Source: Caldisericota bacterium
GTDB taxonomy: Bacteria; Caldisericota; Caldisericia; Caldisericales; Caldisericaceae
Reading direction: 5' to 3'
NCBI GenBank assembly: GCA_030642335.1
Contig: DAOWNX010000001.1
Coordinates: forward strand, 1 to 24,516
DNA length: 24,516 nucleotides
Below, in pieces: positions 7,775-14,967 of this stretch (the first letter of the stretch is position 1; every line of letters begins with the position of its first letter). The notes under the pieces are model-generated. The model saw nothing but the letters and a program-made list of their open reading frames with translations, was not told the origin of the DNA and did not search any database. Both the position numbers and the translations under genes were made by a program.

Positions 7775-9286
7775 TCATCTTTGCAGTTTACCTAAATCAA
7801 TCAAAATTAACCTGCTATTTTTTTGGGAAAAGCTGTCATCAAAAGTGGTTGCTATAAGTATTGAATTCGTAAAGGAAAGCATATTTGCATTTTTCAATGT
7901 GAACAATGGCTCATTTGTTTTTGTGTCGAATACATATATATATCTAATTGGTTCCCCTGTAATCCTATTCGTGGCAGTTACAAAAAGGATATTATTCTTT
8001 ATCTCCATATCGATAAAGCTTCCGCCTAACATATTTGGAGAGTAAGGGAATAGAATTTCTCTTCCTGATCTATCGAAACAATAAATCTTATCACCGTTAA
8101 CAGCTATATAAGTTCTTTCATTACCCACAACAATTTTGTCGAATCCTTTATTGAGGGTTTTTATTATCTTTCCGCTGTTTGCATCAATAATTAGCGTTTT
8201 TCCTTCGCCTGGGATAAAAAACAAACCGTCTTCTAATTTTATTTTGTATTTAGTGAAATATATCCCCGTGTTAAACTTGTTTATAATCTCCATACTGTCC
8301 AGATCTACGCAGTAGATATGCTCTTCATCCGGAGTAAAAAATGTTTTGTGTTCTATTATAGCAAATGGACTCACAAGAAAATCGCCTGATATTTCACTTG
8401 CAGGGAAGTCCCCCATCTCAGGGAAAGTACGATCTGCTATGAATTTTCCTGTACGTTTATCAATCTCTATAATGCGAAGGTATGAATTTACAACCTGAAA
8501 CAGGTAATAGTTACTCCCTCCGAGGTCTTGCCCTATAACGGGGTTTCCTTTTAAGTGTTTATTCCATATATATTGGCGTTCTTTAACGGAATATCCGTCG
8601 ATTGGATTATCATAAGTTTTATTGAAAAAATCAAAACCATAACCCACTATTATATCTTCTTTGCTGATTATTCCCTGCGTAGCCCAATCCAGCGTATATT
8701 TATTGAGTAAGTACCCATCTTTACCTATTACGTAAACAAAATAACAGTCCTTCCCTCCACAATAATGACAGTTCTTCACTTCATTGTAAACACTGATATA
8801 CACTTTCCCATCCATTAATTTGAAATCCTCTATATCCTCCATGCATGCCTTACTGATTTCGTATTTCCAGATTTCCTGTTTTTTGTTTAAGTCAATGCAA
8901 TGGATATATGTTCTTGCAGGGCCCCGGTATGTATCAACAATGTAAAGTTTATTTTCTTCGGTAATGGCATTGTATACCCTTCCGCACTTCTCATCAAAAA
9001 TTATCGGGACTTTCTCTAAATCAAAATTAAATAACGTATCTTTTTCTGCTTTAATATTGCTTTTCCCTGCAATGTATCCTATTTTTTTAACAATAACTCC
9101 GTGCTCTCCTTTTGTAACACTATCAACATCCAAAGGTGTTTTTCCTTTGTAACTTCCGTCCACATATACACGTGCATCGGAAGGGTCTGATGTAATTCGT
9201 ATCGTAACAGGTGCTTTGTTTTCTACCGTGCAGCCTGTTAGTGCAATAAATAAGGCAAGTGATAACAATAAAATTATTTTTTTCAT
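7775..9286 (-). CDS. PEGA-domain lipoprotein with PQQ-like beta-propeller
   Basis: A lipoprotein signal (MKK, hydrophobic stretch, LTGC) puts the lipidated Cys at residue 19. A PEGA domain follows at about 27-73 (ITSDPSDARVYVDGSYKG, TPL). Residues about 95-500 carry repeated strand patterns like those of PQQ-type propellers, for example DLNKKQEIWKYE and IDANSGKIIK. A cysteine cluster NCHYCGGKDC lies at 172-181. PEGA domains are found on bacterial surface proteins, so the protein should sit at the membrane surface facing out. It is the first gene of the sigma factor operon, and the anti-sigma-like protein also looks like a propeller, so the two exported parts may act in one sensing complex. 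AGGTG precedes the ATG. The ligand is unknown. Confidence 0.8.
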   Translation of the reverse strand: MKKIILLLSLALFIALTGCTVENKAPVTIRITSDPSDARVYVDGSYKGKTPLDVDSVTKGEHGVIVKKIGYIAGKSNIKAEKDTLFNFDLEKVPIIFDEKCGRVYNAITEENKLYIVDTYRGPARTYIHCIDLNKKQEIWKYEISKACMEDIEDFKLMDGKVYISVYNEVKNCHYCGGKDCYFVYVIGKDGYLLNKYTLDWATQGIISKEDIIVGYGFDFFNKTYDNPIDGYSVKERQYIWNKHLKGNPVIGQDLGGSNYYLFQVVNSYLRIIEIDKRTGKFIADRTFPEMGDFPASEISGDFLVSPFAIIEHKTFFTPDEEHIYCVDLDSMEIINKFNTGIYFTKYKIKLEDGLFFIPGEGKTLIIDANSGKIIKTLNKGFDKIVVGNERTYIAVNGDKIYCFDRSGREILFPYSPNMLGGSFIDMEIKNNILFVTATNRITGEPIRYIYVFDTKTNEPLFTLKNANMLSFTNSILIATTFDDSFSQKNSRLILIDLGKLQR

Positions 9287-9328
9287 AAGTTTTTCACCTC
9301 CATTTTAACAAATTTTGTACAAATATAA

Positions 9329-9352
9329 AGCCGGGGAGTTAAGTCCCCGGCT
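9329..9352 (-). terminator. Hairpin terminator after the split amidase gene
   Basis: On the minus strand AGCCGGGGA pairs perfectly with TCCCCGGCT around a 6-nt loop, giving a 9-bp GC-rich stem. It is followed by a weak T-rich tail (TTATATTT). It lies about 10 bp past the stop codon at 9363. Confidence 0.8.
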
Positions 9353-9362
9353 GATGAGTTAA

Positions 9363-9782
9363 TTAACCTGCACCATAATCCTCTAATTCGTAGTCCATCC
9401 TCCAATTATGTAGAATTGGACCATTTGCCCAGGACGTATGATATCTATTTTCATTATGTGCATCAACAAGAGGTGTACCTGTGCAATATTCGAAAGCAGC
9501 AACTATTCCTACATGATCAGCTCCGTATTTATGGTCTTTATCCAGCATTATCACATCAGCGAGTGCTGTATTATCATATGTTTCTATTTTGCCACACGGA
9601 GAGATAGTAATGCCATTTTTATAATCTAAATTATGTCCAATATAATAATCCATATTATCAGCTCTGCACCAGCTATAGGAAGAGTTTAGAGTTCCTTTTA
9701 CGATATGCCATTCTTGTGAAGTATAAGTATGAAGATTATCGTCTACTATTTCTGGCTCTCCATTATTATCCCAATCCATATT
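9363..9782 (-). CDS. C-terminal half of a split Amidase_6-like protein (after in-frame amber stop)
   Basis: This frame continues the upstream gene without any shift: the only interruption is one TAG at 9783-9785. It contains SYSWCRADN, then ALADVIMLD, ADHVGIVAA with the probable catalytic His, and a later DAHNENR segment. These are the second-half features of the Amidase_6 fold. An ATG at 9779 has GGAGG 6 nt upstream, so a separate 138-residue polypeptide could be made. That ribosome binding site is formed by the codons for a family-conserved Gly-Gly, so it may be accidental. Alternatives are a pseudogene, low-level readthrough, a sequencing error, or two subunits that associate. A strong terminator follows. 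Confidence 0.6.
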   Translation of the reverse strand, partial: NMDWDNNGEPEIVDDNLHTYTSQEWHIVKGTLNSSYSWCRADNMDYYIGHNLDYKNGITISPCGKIETYDNTALADVIMLDKDHKYGADHVGIVAAFEYCTGTPLVDAHNENRYHTSWANGPILHNWRMDYELEDYGAG

Positions 9783-10655
9783 CTACCTCCCTCCCTCATA
9801 GAGGCATTGTGATACAAAGTTTGCGCAATTGCTTGGAAATGTAAGATAGCCTGCACTGTTAGGACTACTGTTATCATTCCAGTGGTCATCTGCATAATTT
9901 GCCGTAGGTCTTTTATAAGGACTTTGTACAGTGGACTTTTCGGGAATGTGCTTATCATTATACCCCATACTTGATTTTGTAAGCTCCTCATTTATCTCTT
10001 CTGGTAATGGCAGTTGTTCTGTCGGCGGGTTTGGAAATCCTTTAATTCCACAGCCTGCAAACAATAGACCTATTTTAAGGGTATATTCCGTCCCTCCAGC
10101 ATCTGCGTTGATCAGTTTTTCTATCTTCCAACCACCTTTACCTTTTTTTATTATTACAGTATAATAATCTTCCGTCGCAGCAGTCCAGGCGCCGTTTTTA
10201 TCAACAGGAACAGCCCAATCTTGTGGAATATAGCGGGTCGTTCGCTTTGCATTTTTATCGGGTTTTACCTTATACATAAAAAACTGCTCAACGTATGCAA
10301 CTGCTGTATCGTCTTTTTCATCGATTCTATATACTCTTATAAGCGGGATAAGCTTTACAATATTGAACTTTCCAAAACCTTCTGCTGCTCCATATATCCA
10401 CTTTCTTAGTTCGGCTGTAGACTGTTTTCCTAATCTCGGATTTGTAAAAACGTTGGAGAGCAAACTCTCGTTCCCCTTTTCTCTTGTTCTGAATTCATCC
10501 ATATCCTTGCTGCTTGCAAGATACGTCCGTTCCCGGAATAGTTCGTTAACAAGTTGTTCTGGACTTCCATTTGGTGAATAAGCAACACTTTTTCCTACAA
10601 ACAATACCATAATAAAGATGCATGCAGTCAAAATAACTAAAATTCTTTTTTTCAT
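9783..10655 (-). CDS. Secreted Amidase_6-like protein, N-terminal part, cut by an amber codon
   Basis: The product starts with a signal peptide (MKKRILVILTACIFIMVLFV, cleavage probably near SVA-YS) and so is exported. A domain of about 190 residues of unrecognised function follows, possibly a fold that appears in other amidase-linked proteins. From about residue 245 an Amidase_6-type segment begins (YKRPTANYADDHW), ending with CANFVSQCLYEGG, which holds the presumed catalytic Cys. The stop TAG comes one codon later, before the His-containing half. Family members carry both halves on one chain and are thought to be cell-wall or peptide amidases. GAGGAGG stands before the ATG. As it stands the product lacks the catalytic His and is unlikely to be active alone. 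Confidence 0.72.
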   Translation of the reverse strand: MKKRILVILTACIFIMVLFVGKSVAYSPNGSPEQLVNELFRERTYLASSKDMDEFRTREKGNESLLSNVFTNPRLGKQSTAELRKWIYGAAEGFGKFNIVKLIPLIRVYRIDEKDDTAVAYVEQFFMYKVKPDKNAKRTTRYIPQDWAVPVDKNGAWTAATEDYYTVIIKKGKGGWKIEKLINADAGGTEYTLKIGLLFAGCGIKGFPNPPTEQLPLPEEINEELTKSSMGYNDKHIPEKSTVQSPYKRPTANYADDHWNDNSSPNSAGYLTFPSNCANFVSQCLYEGGR

Positions 10656-11305
10656 TGCAACCTCCTCATTTTAATTTTATTTTTTAGCAAATCTTTTCAG
10701 GCATTTTTTCTGTTTCTTACCTTTATTTTTACAAATACTCTCATAAACGTTTCCTTTAATTTTTCTTTTTGTACTGAACCTGTTAATCTTTCATTTTCCT
10801 TTTGTTCATCCCTTTTCCACATTCATATTTTATCATCTCCTTTAAGTAAAATTTTTCTTAAAATAATACTTGTTTATTAAGACGTGGGTTGCCACACTCG
10901 CCTGGAGGTTTGTTCGTAATGACTACCTTTTCTGCATTCATCTTGTACCTCCTATCAAAAATTTGCCTCTCATATATGTAGATCCATAAGCCGGAAAATT
11001 TTCCACATTTTTTGAGAGAATTTTTAAATATTTTTTGTATTATTTTTAGTTAGAGATTGTCTCGATGAATTCTTAAGTAATGTTCTTTGCTTTGTAACAT
11101 AGGAAATACTTTTGAGTTTATTGTAGGATAAAGACAAGATTTGATGAATTGTGTTCGTTTGAAATTATAGAAATACCCTGTTGTTTTTTTAATCTGTACC
11201 TTTTTTATAAATGAAATAAGGGACAAGTGATTTTTCTATCAATAACGAAGTATTTTTTAAGTTTTTGAAATCTTCTTTGAAAGCAAGCTGTTATTTAGTA
11301 ATATT
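10656..11305. other. AT-rich 650-bp intergenic region
   Basis: The region between the split amidase and buk has no long frame on either strand. It holds a small minus-strand ORF (10858-10941, listed separately), a second ribosome binding site AAAGGAG near 10837-10843 followed only by very short frames, and a 12-bp palindrome GGAAAATTTTCC at 10993-11004. The stretch 11005-11305 shows nothing I can name: no hairpin terminator after buk, no tRNA-like fold and no repeat. Confidence 0.6.
10858..10941 (-). CDS. Candidate 27-residue small protein
   Basis: The ATG at 10941 is preceded by a perfect AGGAGGT with a 5-nt gap. The 27-codon frame contains the segment NKPPGECGNPRLN with one Cys and ends in TAA. 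It has no signal peptide or membrane helix. It lies upstream of, and in the same direction as, the split amidase, with a further ribosome binding site between them. I do not recognise the peptide. It could be a real small protein, a leader peptide or the stump of a decayed gene. The main evidence is the quality of the ribosome binding site. Confidence 0.35.
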   Translation of the reverse strand: MNAEKVVITNKPPGECGNPRLNKQVLF

Positions 11306-12370
11306 CTAACTATATTCTTTTGCTTTTTCCTTGTTTTCTAACACTCTTCTAACTCCTCGTGCAATTGCTTCCATTTCATGCTCGCCGGGATAGACAAACA
11401 GAGGAGCAATAAAGGTTACATATTCTTTTATGCTTTTTGTAAGATCCTCTGAGTTAGCCAGTCCACCCGTTAGAACAATTGCATCTACTTCTCCCTTCAT
11501 TGCTGCGGCGTGTTTCCCTATTTCTTTTGCAATCTGGTAGACCATAGCATCAAATATCATTTTTGCATATTTGTTGCCATCGGTGATCATTTTTTCTACT
11601 TCTATTAATGAATTTGTCCCAAGGTGAGAAACAAGCCCGCCTTTCCCGGCAAGGAATTTTTTGATTTCTTCTTTTGTATATTTTCCTGAGAAACACATAT
11701 CAACAACTGCAATATTTGGCAGGTCTCCTGCACGTTCTGGTGAAAATGGCCCATCACCGTTTAAGGCATCGTTTACATCAATTATTCTTCCCTTCCTATG
11801 TGACGCAACGGATATGCCACCGCCCAAGTGTGTTACGATAAAATTTCCTTCGTTATACGTGATACCTAATTTTTTTGCTGCCTCTCTTGCTGCGGCTTTT
11901 TGATTTAGTGGATGATCTTTTGCTTTTCTTTTAATGTTTTTAAGTCCGGTAACTTTCGCAACAGGTTGCATTTCATCTACAATAACAGGATCAACAATGA
12001 ATGAGGGGATTCCTGCTTCGTTCGCAAGCGTATAAGCAAGTGGTGCTCCAAGATTTGATGCATGTTCTCCGTATTGTAAGCTCATAAGGTCTTCAATCAT
12101 TTTTTCATTTACTTTGTATGTACCTGATTCAAGGGGGTGCATATTACCTCCTCTTGCACCAATTGCATCAAAATCATTTAAGCTAAGTCCAGCTTTTTTA
12201 ATCGCGTTTAAGACAATTTTTTTTCTGAATTCAAACTGGCCTGGTATATGGGAGAATTTGGCAATTTCTTCTTTTTGGTGATCGAGTTTTTCTTTGAAAA
12301 CTTCTTTTCCGTTATCAAATATACTTATTTTTGTGGATGTAGAGCCCGGATTTATGACAAGAATTTTCAT
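11306..12370 (-). CDS. buk: Butyrate kinase
   Basis: A 354-residue member of the acetate/butyrate kinase family (ASKHA fold). It opens with ILVINPGSTSTKISIF, the phosphate-binding loop, and carries THLGGGISVASH in the middle and AIVLTGGLANSEDL towards the end. The length and the N-P-G-S-T-S-T-K form fit butyrate kinase rather than the roughly 400-residue acetate kinase. It converts butyryl phosphate plus ADP to butyrate plus ATP in the cytoplasm. Branched-chain acyl phosphates are alternative substrates in this family. It overlaps the upstream phosphotransbutyrylase gene by 4 bp (ATGA), the classical ptb-buk order. No terminator is evident downstream. Confidence 0.92.
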   Translation of the reverse strand: MKILVINPGSTSTKISIFDNGKEVFKEKLDHQKEEIAKFSHIPGQFEFRKKIVLNAIKKAGLSLNDFDAIGARGGNMHPLESGTYKVNEKMIEDLMSLQYGEHASNLGAPLAYTLANEAGIPSFIVDPVIVDEMQPVAKVTGLKNIKRKAKDHPLNQKAAAREAAKKLGITYNEGNFIVTHLGGGISVASHRKGRIIDVNDALNGDGPFSPERAGDLPNIAVVDMCFSGKYTKEEIKKFLAGKGGLVSHLGTNSLIEVEKMITDGNKYAKMIFDAMVYQIAKEIGKHAAAMKGEVDAIVLTGGLANSEDLTKSIKEYVTFIAPLFVYPGEHEMEAIARGVRRVLENKEKAKEYS

Positions 12371-13281
12371 TTATTCTCTCCAGCCATTGCTGAAGCAACA
12401 AGGAGCGAATAGAATTTTATTTCTACGGTATCTCCTCTGGATGGTAGAATACATGGCGCTGTTGTCCCAAGTAAAACGGCAGCTGTTTTTGCATTAAGGA
12501 GCTTTGTAGCGCATTTGTAGAAAACATTTCCTGTTTCTATATTTGGGAATATGAGGATGTCTGCATCTCCTGCAACTTTAGAGTCTACCTTTTTAATTTC
12601 AACTGCTTCTTTCGATACAGCAAGATCCATTGCTAATGGTCCATCAACAATACAGTTTTTAATCTGCCCACGTCTGTTCATTTGAGTGATAATTGCAGCG
12701 TCTATTGTGGATTCCATCTTTGGATTTACTGTTTCTGCTGCGGATAGTATAGCAACTTTCGGGTTTTTTATCCCGATTTTCATTGCAACGTCTACGCAGT
12801 ATTTTATCTGCTGAATTTTCATTTCTAAAGTTGGCTTAATAATAACCCCAGGATCAGACACAATAAGAAGTTTGTGGTAAGTGGGTACTTCAATAAAAGC
12901 TGCATTGGAGAGTAATTTTCCCTCTGGCAAAAGCCCGTATTCCTTATTTAGTATTCCCTTGAGATATTTTGAAGAGCTTACAATTCCCTTCATTAAAATA
13001 TCTGCTCTTTCTTCCCTAACGGCTTTAACGGCAAGTTTTATTGCTTTGTCATCGTCTTCTACATTAACAATTTCCATAAGAGATGTATCAATATTGTTTT
13101 TTTGTGCTGTTTCTTCTACTTTGTTTTTTCTTGCAAAGTTTATTACATTAAATAGCCCTTCTTTTATGCCTCTTTCGGCTACTTCCAAGCTGTGGGCATC
13201 TTCCCCAAATGCTATTGCTACTCTTTTTTTAGACCTTCCTTCTACTATTTTTGCTATGTCATCTATTTTTTTTATTTCCAT
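12367..13281 (-). CDS. ptb: Phosphate butyryltransferase (phosphotransbutyrylase)
   Basis: A 304-residue protein of the phosphate acetyl/butyryltransferase family. It shows VAIAFGEDAHSLEVAERG near the N-terminus, LMKGIVSSSKYLKGILN near residue 95, and the C-terminal IFPNIETGNVFYKCATKL and AAVLLGTTAPCILPSRGD blocks. It transfers an acyl group from CoA to phosphate, giving the substrate of the next gene product, butyrate kinase. Butyryl-CoA is the usual substrate, but related enzymes take isobutyryl- or isovaleryl-CoA, so branched-chain amino acid fermentation is equally possible. GGAGGTG precedes the ATG, and a strong promoter lies about 65 bp upstream. Confidence 0.92.
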   Translation of the reverse strand: MEIKKIDDIAKIVEGRSKKRVAIAFGEDAHSLEVAERGIKEGLFNVINFARKNKVEETAQKNNIDTSLMEIVNVEDDDKAIKLAVKAVREERADILMKGIVSSSKYLKGILNKEYGLLPEGKLLSNAAFIEVPTYHKLLIVSDPGVIIKPTLEMKIQQIKYCVDVAMKIGIKNPKVAILSAAETVNPKMESTIDAAIITQMNRRGQIKNCIVDGPLAMDLAVSKEAVEIKKVDSKVAGDADILIFPNIETGNVFYKCATKLLNAKTAAVLLGTTAPCILPSRGDTVEIKFYSLLVASAMAGENK

Positions 13282-13345
13282 TTTTACACCTCCATTTCTT
13301 AGTGAATTGTAATAAGAAATGCTATTTTTTCCAAGTATTATTGGT

Positions 13346-13373
13346 ATTATATTATTGTAAAGAGGTATGTTAA
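13346..13373 (-). promoter_or_regulatory. Promoter for ptb-buk
   Basis: On the minus strand TTAACA (13368-13373) and a perfect TATAAT (13346-13351) are separated by 16 bp. The predicted start site is near 13339, giving a leader of about 58 nt before the ptb ATG at 13281. Confidence 0.65.
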
Positions 13374-13392
13374 AAAAAATTTTATATAGGTG

Positions 13393-13420
13393 TTGACTTT
13401 ATTGTGCCTTTTGATAATCT
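13393..13420 (+). promoter_or_regulatory. Probable promoter for the class III aminotransferase
   Basis: TTGACT at 13393-13398, a 16-bp spacer and a poor -10 TAATCT at 13415-13420 preceded by an extended TGA. The start codon at 13466 lies about 38 nt beyond the expected transcript start. It diverges from the ptb promoter, leaving about 20 bp between the two. Confidence 0.45.
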
Positions 13421-13465
13421 TGAGTGGAATTTAATTTAAAAAAGAATATAAAAGGAGATGAAAAG

Positions 13466-14770
13466 ATGGGCAGCATTTTAATCAAAACTGAAATTCCCGG
13501 TCCAAAGAGCAGAATTATTGAAGAGAGAAGAGTAAAATATGTTGCTTCCCCCATGGGTTCTCTGGCATCATTTTATGCAAATAGGGGTCATGGGGCTGTC
13601 ATAGAGGATGTAGATGGCAATAAGTTTATTGATTTTACTGGTGGATGGGGATGTCTTGCTGTCGGGCATACACCCGAAAAAGTTGTAAATGCCGTTAAAG
13701 ATCAGGCGGAAAAATATCTCCACACTGATTTTACAGCGGTACCGTATGAACCGTTTGTGGATCTTGCAAAGATGATTGCGGAGCGAGCTCCGGGAGACTT
13801 TGAAAAGCAAGTCGGATTCTTTAATAGTGGGGCAGAAGCCGTTGAAAATGCAGTGAAGATTGCTAAAGGCGCAACAAAAAGAAAAGGAATTGTTGTTTTT
13901 GATTACGCTTTCCATGGCAGAACTCTTCTGACAATGACGATGACTCACAGAGCAATGCCATACAAGTATATTTATGGTCCCTTTGCGTCAGAGGTTTACA
14001 GATTACCTTTTCCAAATCCACATGTGAATAAACTGAAGATCAGTGATTTTGAGCAAATTCTAGAAGACCATGTATGCCCAGAAAATATTGCAGCAGTTGT
14101 CATTGAACCAATTCAGGGAGAAGGCGGTTTCAATATTCCGCCCGAAGGATTCTTAGAAGAAATACAGCGAGTAACTGAAAAGTACGGCATTATGTTTATT
14201 GCAGATGAAGTGCAGAGTGGATATGGAAGATCGGGAAAGCTTTTTGCCATACAAAATTGGAATGTTGTTCCGGACCTCATTTCTTTAGGTAAGTCTATTG
14301 CAGCAGGGCTTCCTTTGTCAGCAGTTGTTGGAAATAAAAAATATTTTGATAGTTTACCGGGTAGTTCTATTGGAAGCACATTTGGTGGAAATCCACTAGC
14401 TTGCAGGGCAGGGATTGAGGTGATAAATGTTATTGAGGAAGAGCATTTGCTGGATAGGGCAGTATACCTTGGAGATATTATTAAAAAACGATTTAATGAA
14501 GTGAAGGGGAAATATCCAGCAATAGGAGAAACAAGAGGCATTGGGGCACTCAGGGCAATAGAGTTTATTAAAGATAGAGATACGTGGGAGCCAGATAGCG
14601 ATACCGCAAAAGCTGTAATCCAGGAAGCAATGAAAAATGGATTAATTCTTGCAGGAGCGGGGATTCATGGTAACGTTATCCGTTTCCTTATCCCTCTTGT
14701 GATTACTGACGAACAGCTAAACGAAGGATTGGATGTACTTGATAGAGCAATTGGAACAGTAACAAAGTAG
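13466..14770 (+). CDS. PLP-dependent class III aminotransferase (4-aminobutyrate aminotransferase-like)
   Basis: A protein of about 434 residues with all main class III features: GGWGCLAVGHTPEKV near the N-terminus, FFNSGAEAVENAVKIAK for the PLP phosphate, the aromatic-stacking FHGRT, ADEVQSGYGRSG with the Asp that contacts the pyridine nitrogen, and SLGKSIAAGLPLSAVVG with the Schiff-base Lys. It resembles GabT-type enzymes, which use 4-aminobutyrate or related omega-amino acids with 2-oxoglutarate. Ornithine-, lysine- or beta-alanine-type activity cannot be excluded. The frame extends 42 bases upstream to a GTG, but ATG at 13466 has AAAGGAG 8 nt before it and is the better start. It diverges from ptb-buk, so amino acid degradation feeding acyl-CoA is a reasonable inference. 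A terminator follows. Confidence 0.88.
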   Translation: MGSILIKTEIPGPKSRIIEERRVKYVASPMGSLASFYANRGHGAVIEDVDGNKFIDFTGGWGCLAVGHTPEKVVNAVKDQAEKYLHTDFTAVPYEPFVDLAKMIAERAPGDFEKQVGFFNSGAEAVENAVKIAKGATKRKGIVVFDYAFHGRTLLTMTMTHRAMPYKYIYGPFASEVYRLPFPNPHVNKLKISDFEQILEDHVCPENIAAVVIEPIQGEGGFNIPPEGFLEEIQRVTEKYGIMFIADEVQSGYGRSGKLFAIQNWNVVPDLISLGKSIAAGLPLSAVVGNKKYFDSLPGSSIGSTFGGNPLACRAGIEVINVIEEEHLLDRAVYLGDIIKKRFNEVKGKYPAIGETRGIGALRAIEFIKDRDTWEPDSDTAKAVIQEAMKNGLILAGAGIHGNVIRFLIPLVITDEQLNEGLDVLDRAIGTVTK

Positions 14771-14792
14771 AAAATATAAATTAAAGCATAGT

Positions 14793-14828
14793 ACAGAGCC
14801 CGGTTTTTGTGACGGGCTCTGTTTTTTT
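14793..14828 (+). terminator. Rho-independent terminator after the aminotransferase gene
   Basis: ACAGAGCCCG pairs with CGGGCTCTGT in a 10-bp stem with a 10-nt loop, directly followed by a run of T. It is a textbook intrinsic terminator 22 bp beyond the stop codon. Confidence 0.92.
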
Positions 14829-14950
14829 AAAATTTTATAGAGATTTTTCTTGATTCATTAGACGAAATAAAAGAGAAAATTAAGAAAGATATTGAACCTT
14901 CTCAAAAGGATTATACGATCTGGTTGTAAGTTTATATAAGAATGTTTTTT

Positions 14951-14966
14951 TGTTCCACATGGAACA
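14951..14966. promoter_or_regulatory. parS-like ParB binding site
   Basis: TGTTCCACATGGAACA differs at one central base from the palindrome TGTTCCACGTGGAACA and is close to the known bacterial parS consensus (TGTTnCACGTGAAACA type). It sits between two genes, 1 bp from the stop of the GerMN lipoprotein gene and about 1.4 kb from the parB end. Closeness to parAB supports a real site. Confidence 0.75.
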
Positions 14967-14967
14967 T

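Noticed and set aside
9416..9629. Two overlapping plus-strand frames opposite the split amidase
   Set aside because: They have no ribosome binding site and no recognisable motif, and are the antisense of the conserved amidase half.
9783..9785. TAG as a recoded sense codon
   Set aside because: TAG ends other good genes here (DUF1667 at 6089-6091 and the aminotransferase at 14768-14770), and there is no recoding signal or pyrrolysine machinery in the window.
10697..10822. 41-codon minus-strand frame before the split amidase
   Set aside because: The composition is Lys/Glu-rich as expected from A-rich DNA, and the ribosome binding site is about 14 nt from its ATG, too far to be convincing.
10993..11004. 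Palindrome GGAAAATTTTCC as an operator
   Set aside because: It is short, AT-rich and not placed against a clear promoter, so it is probably chance in this composition.
11130..11200. Possible tRNA-like T-arm sequence (GTTCG) in the buk downstream region
   Set aside because: No acceptor stem, D-arm or anticodon arm can be paired around it.
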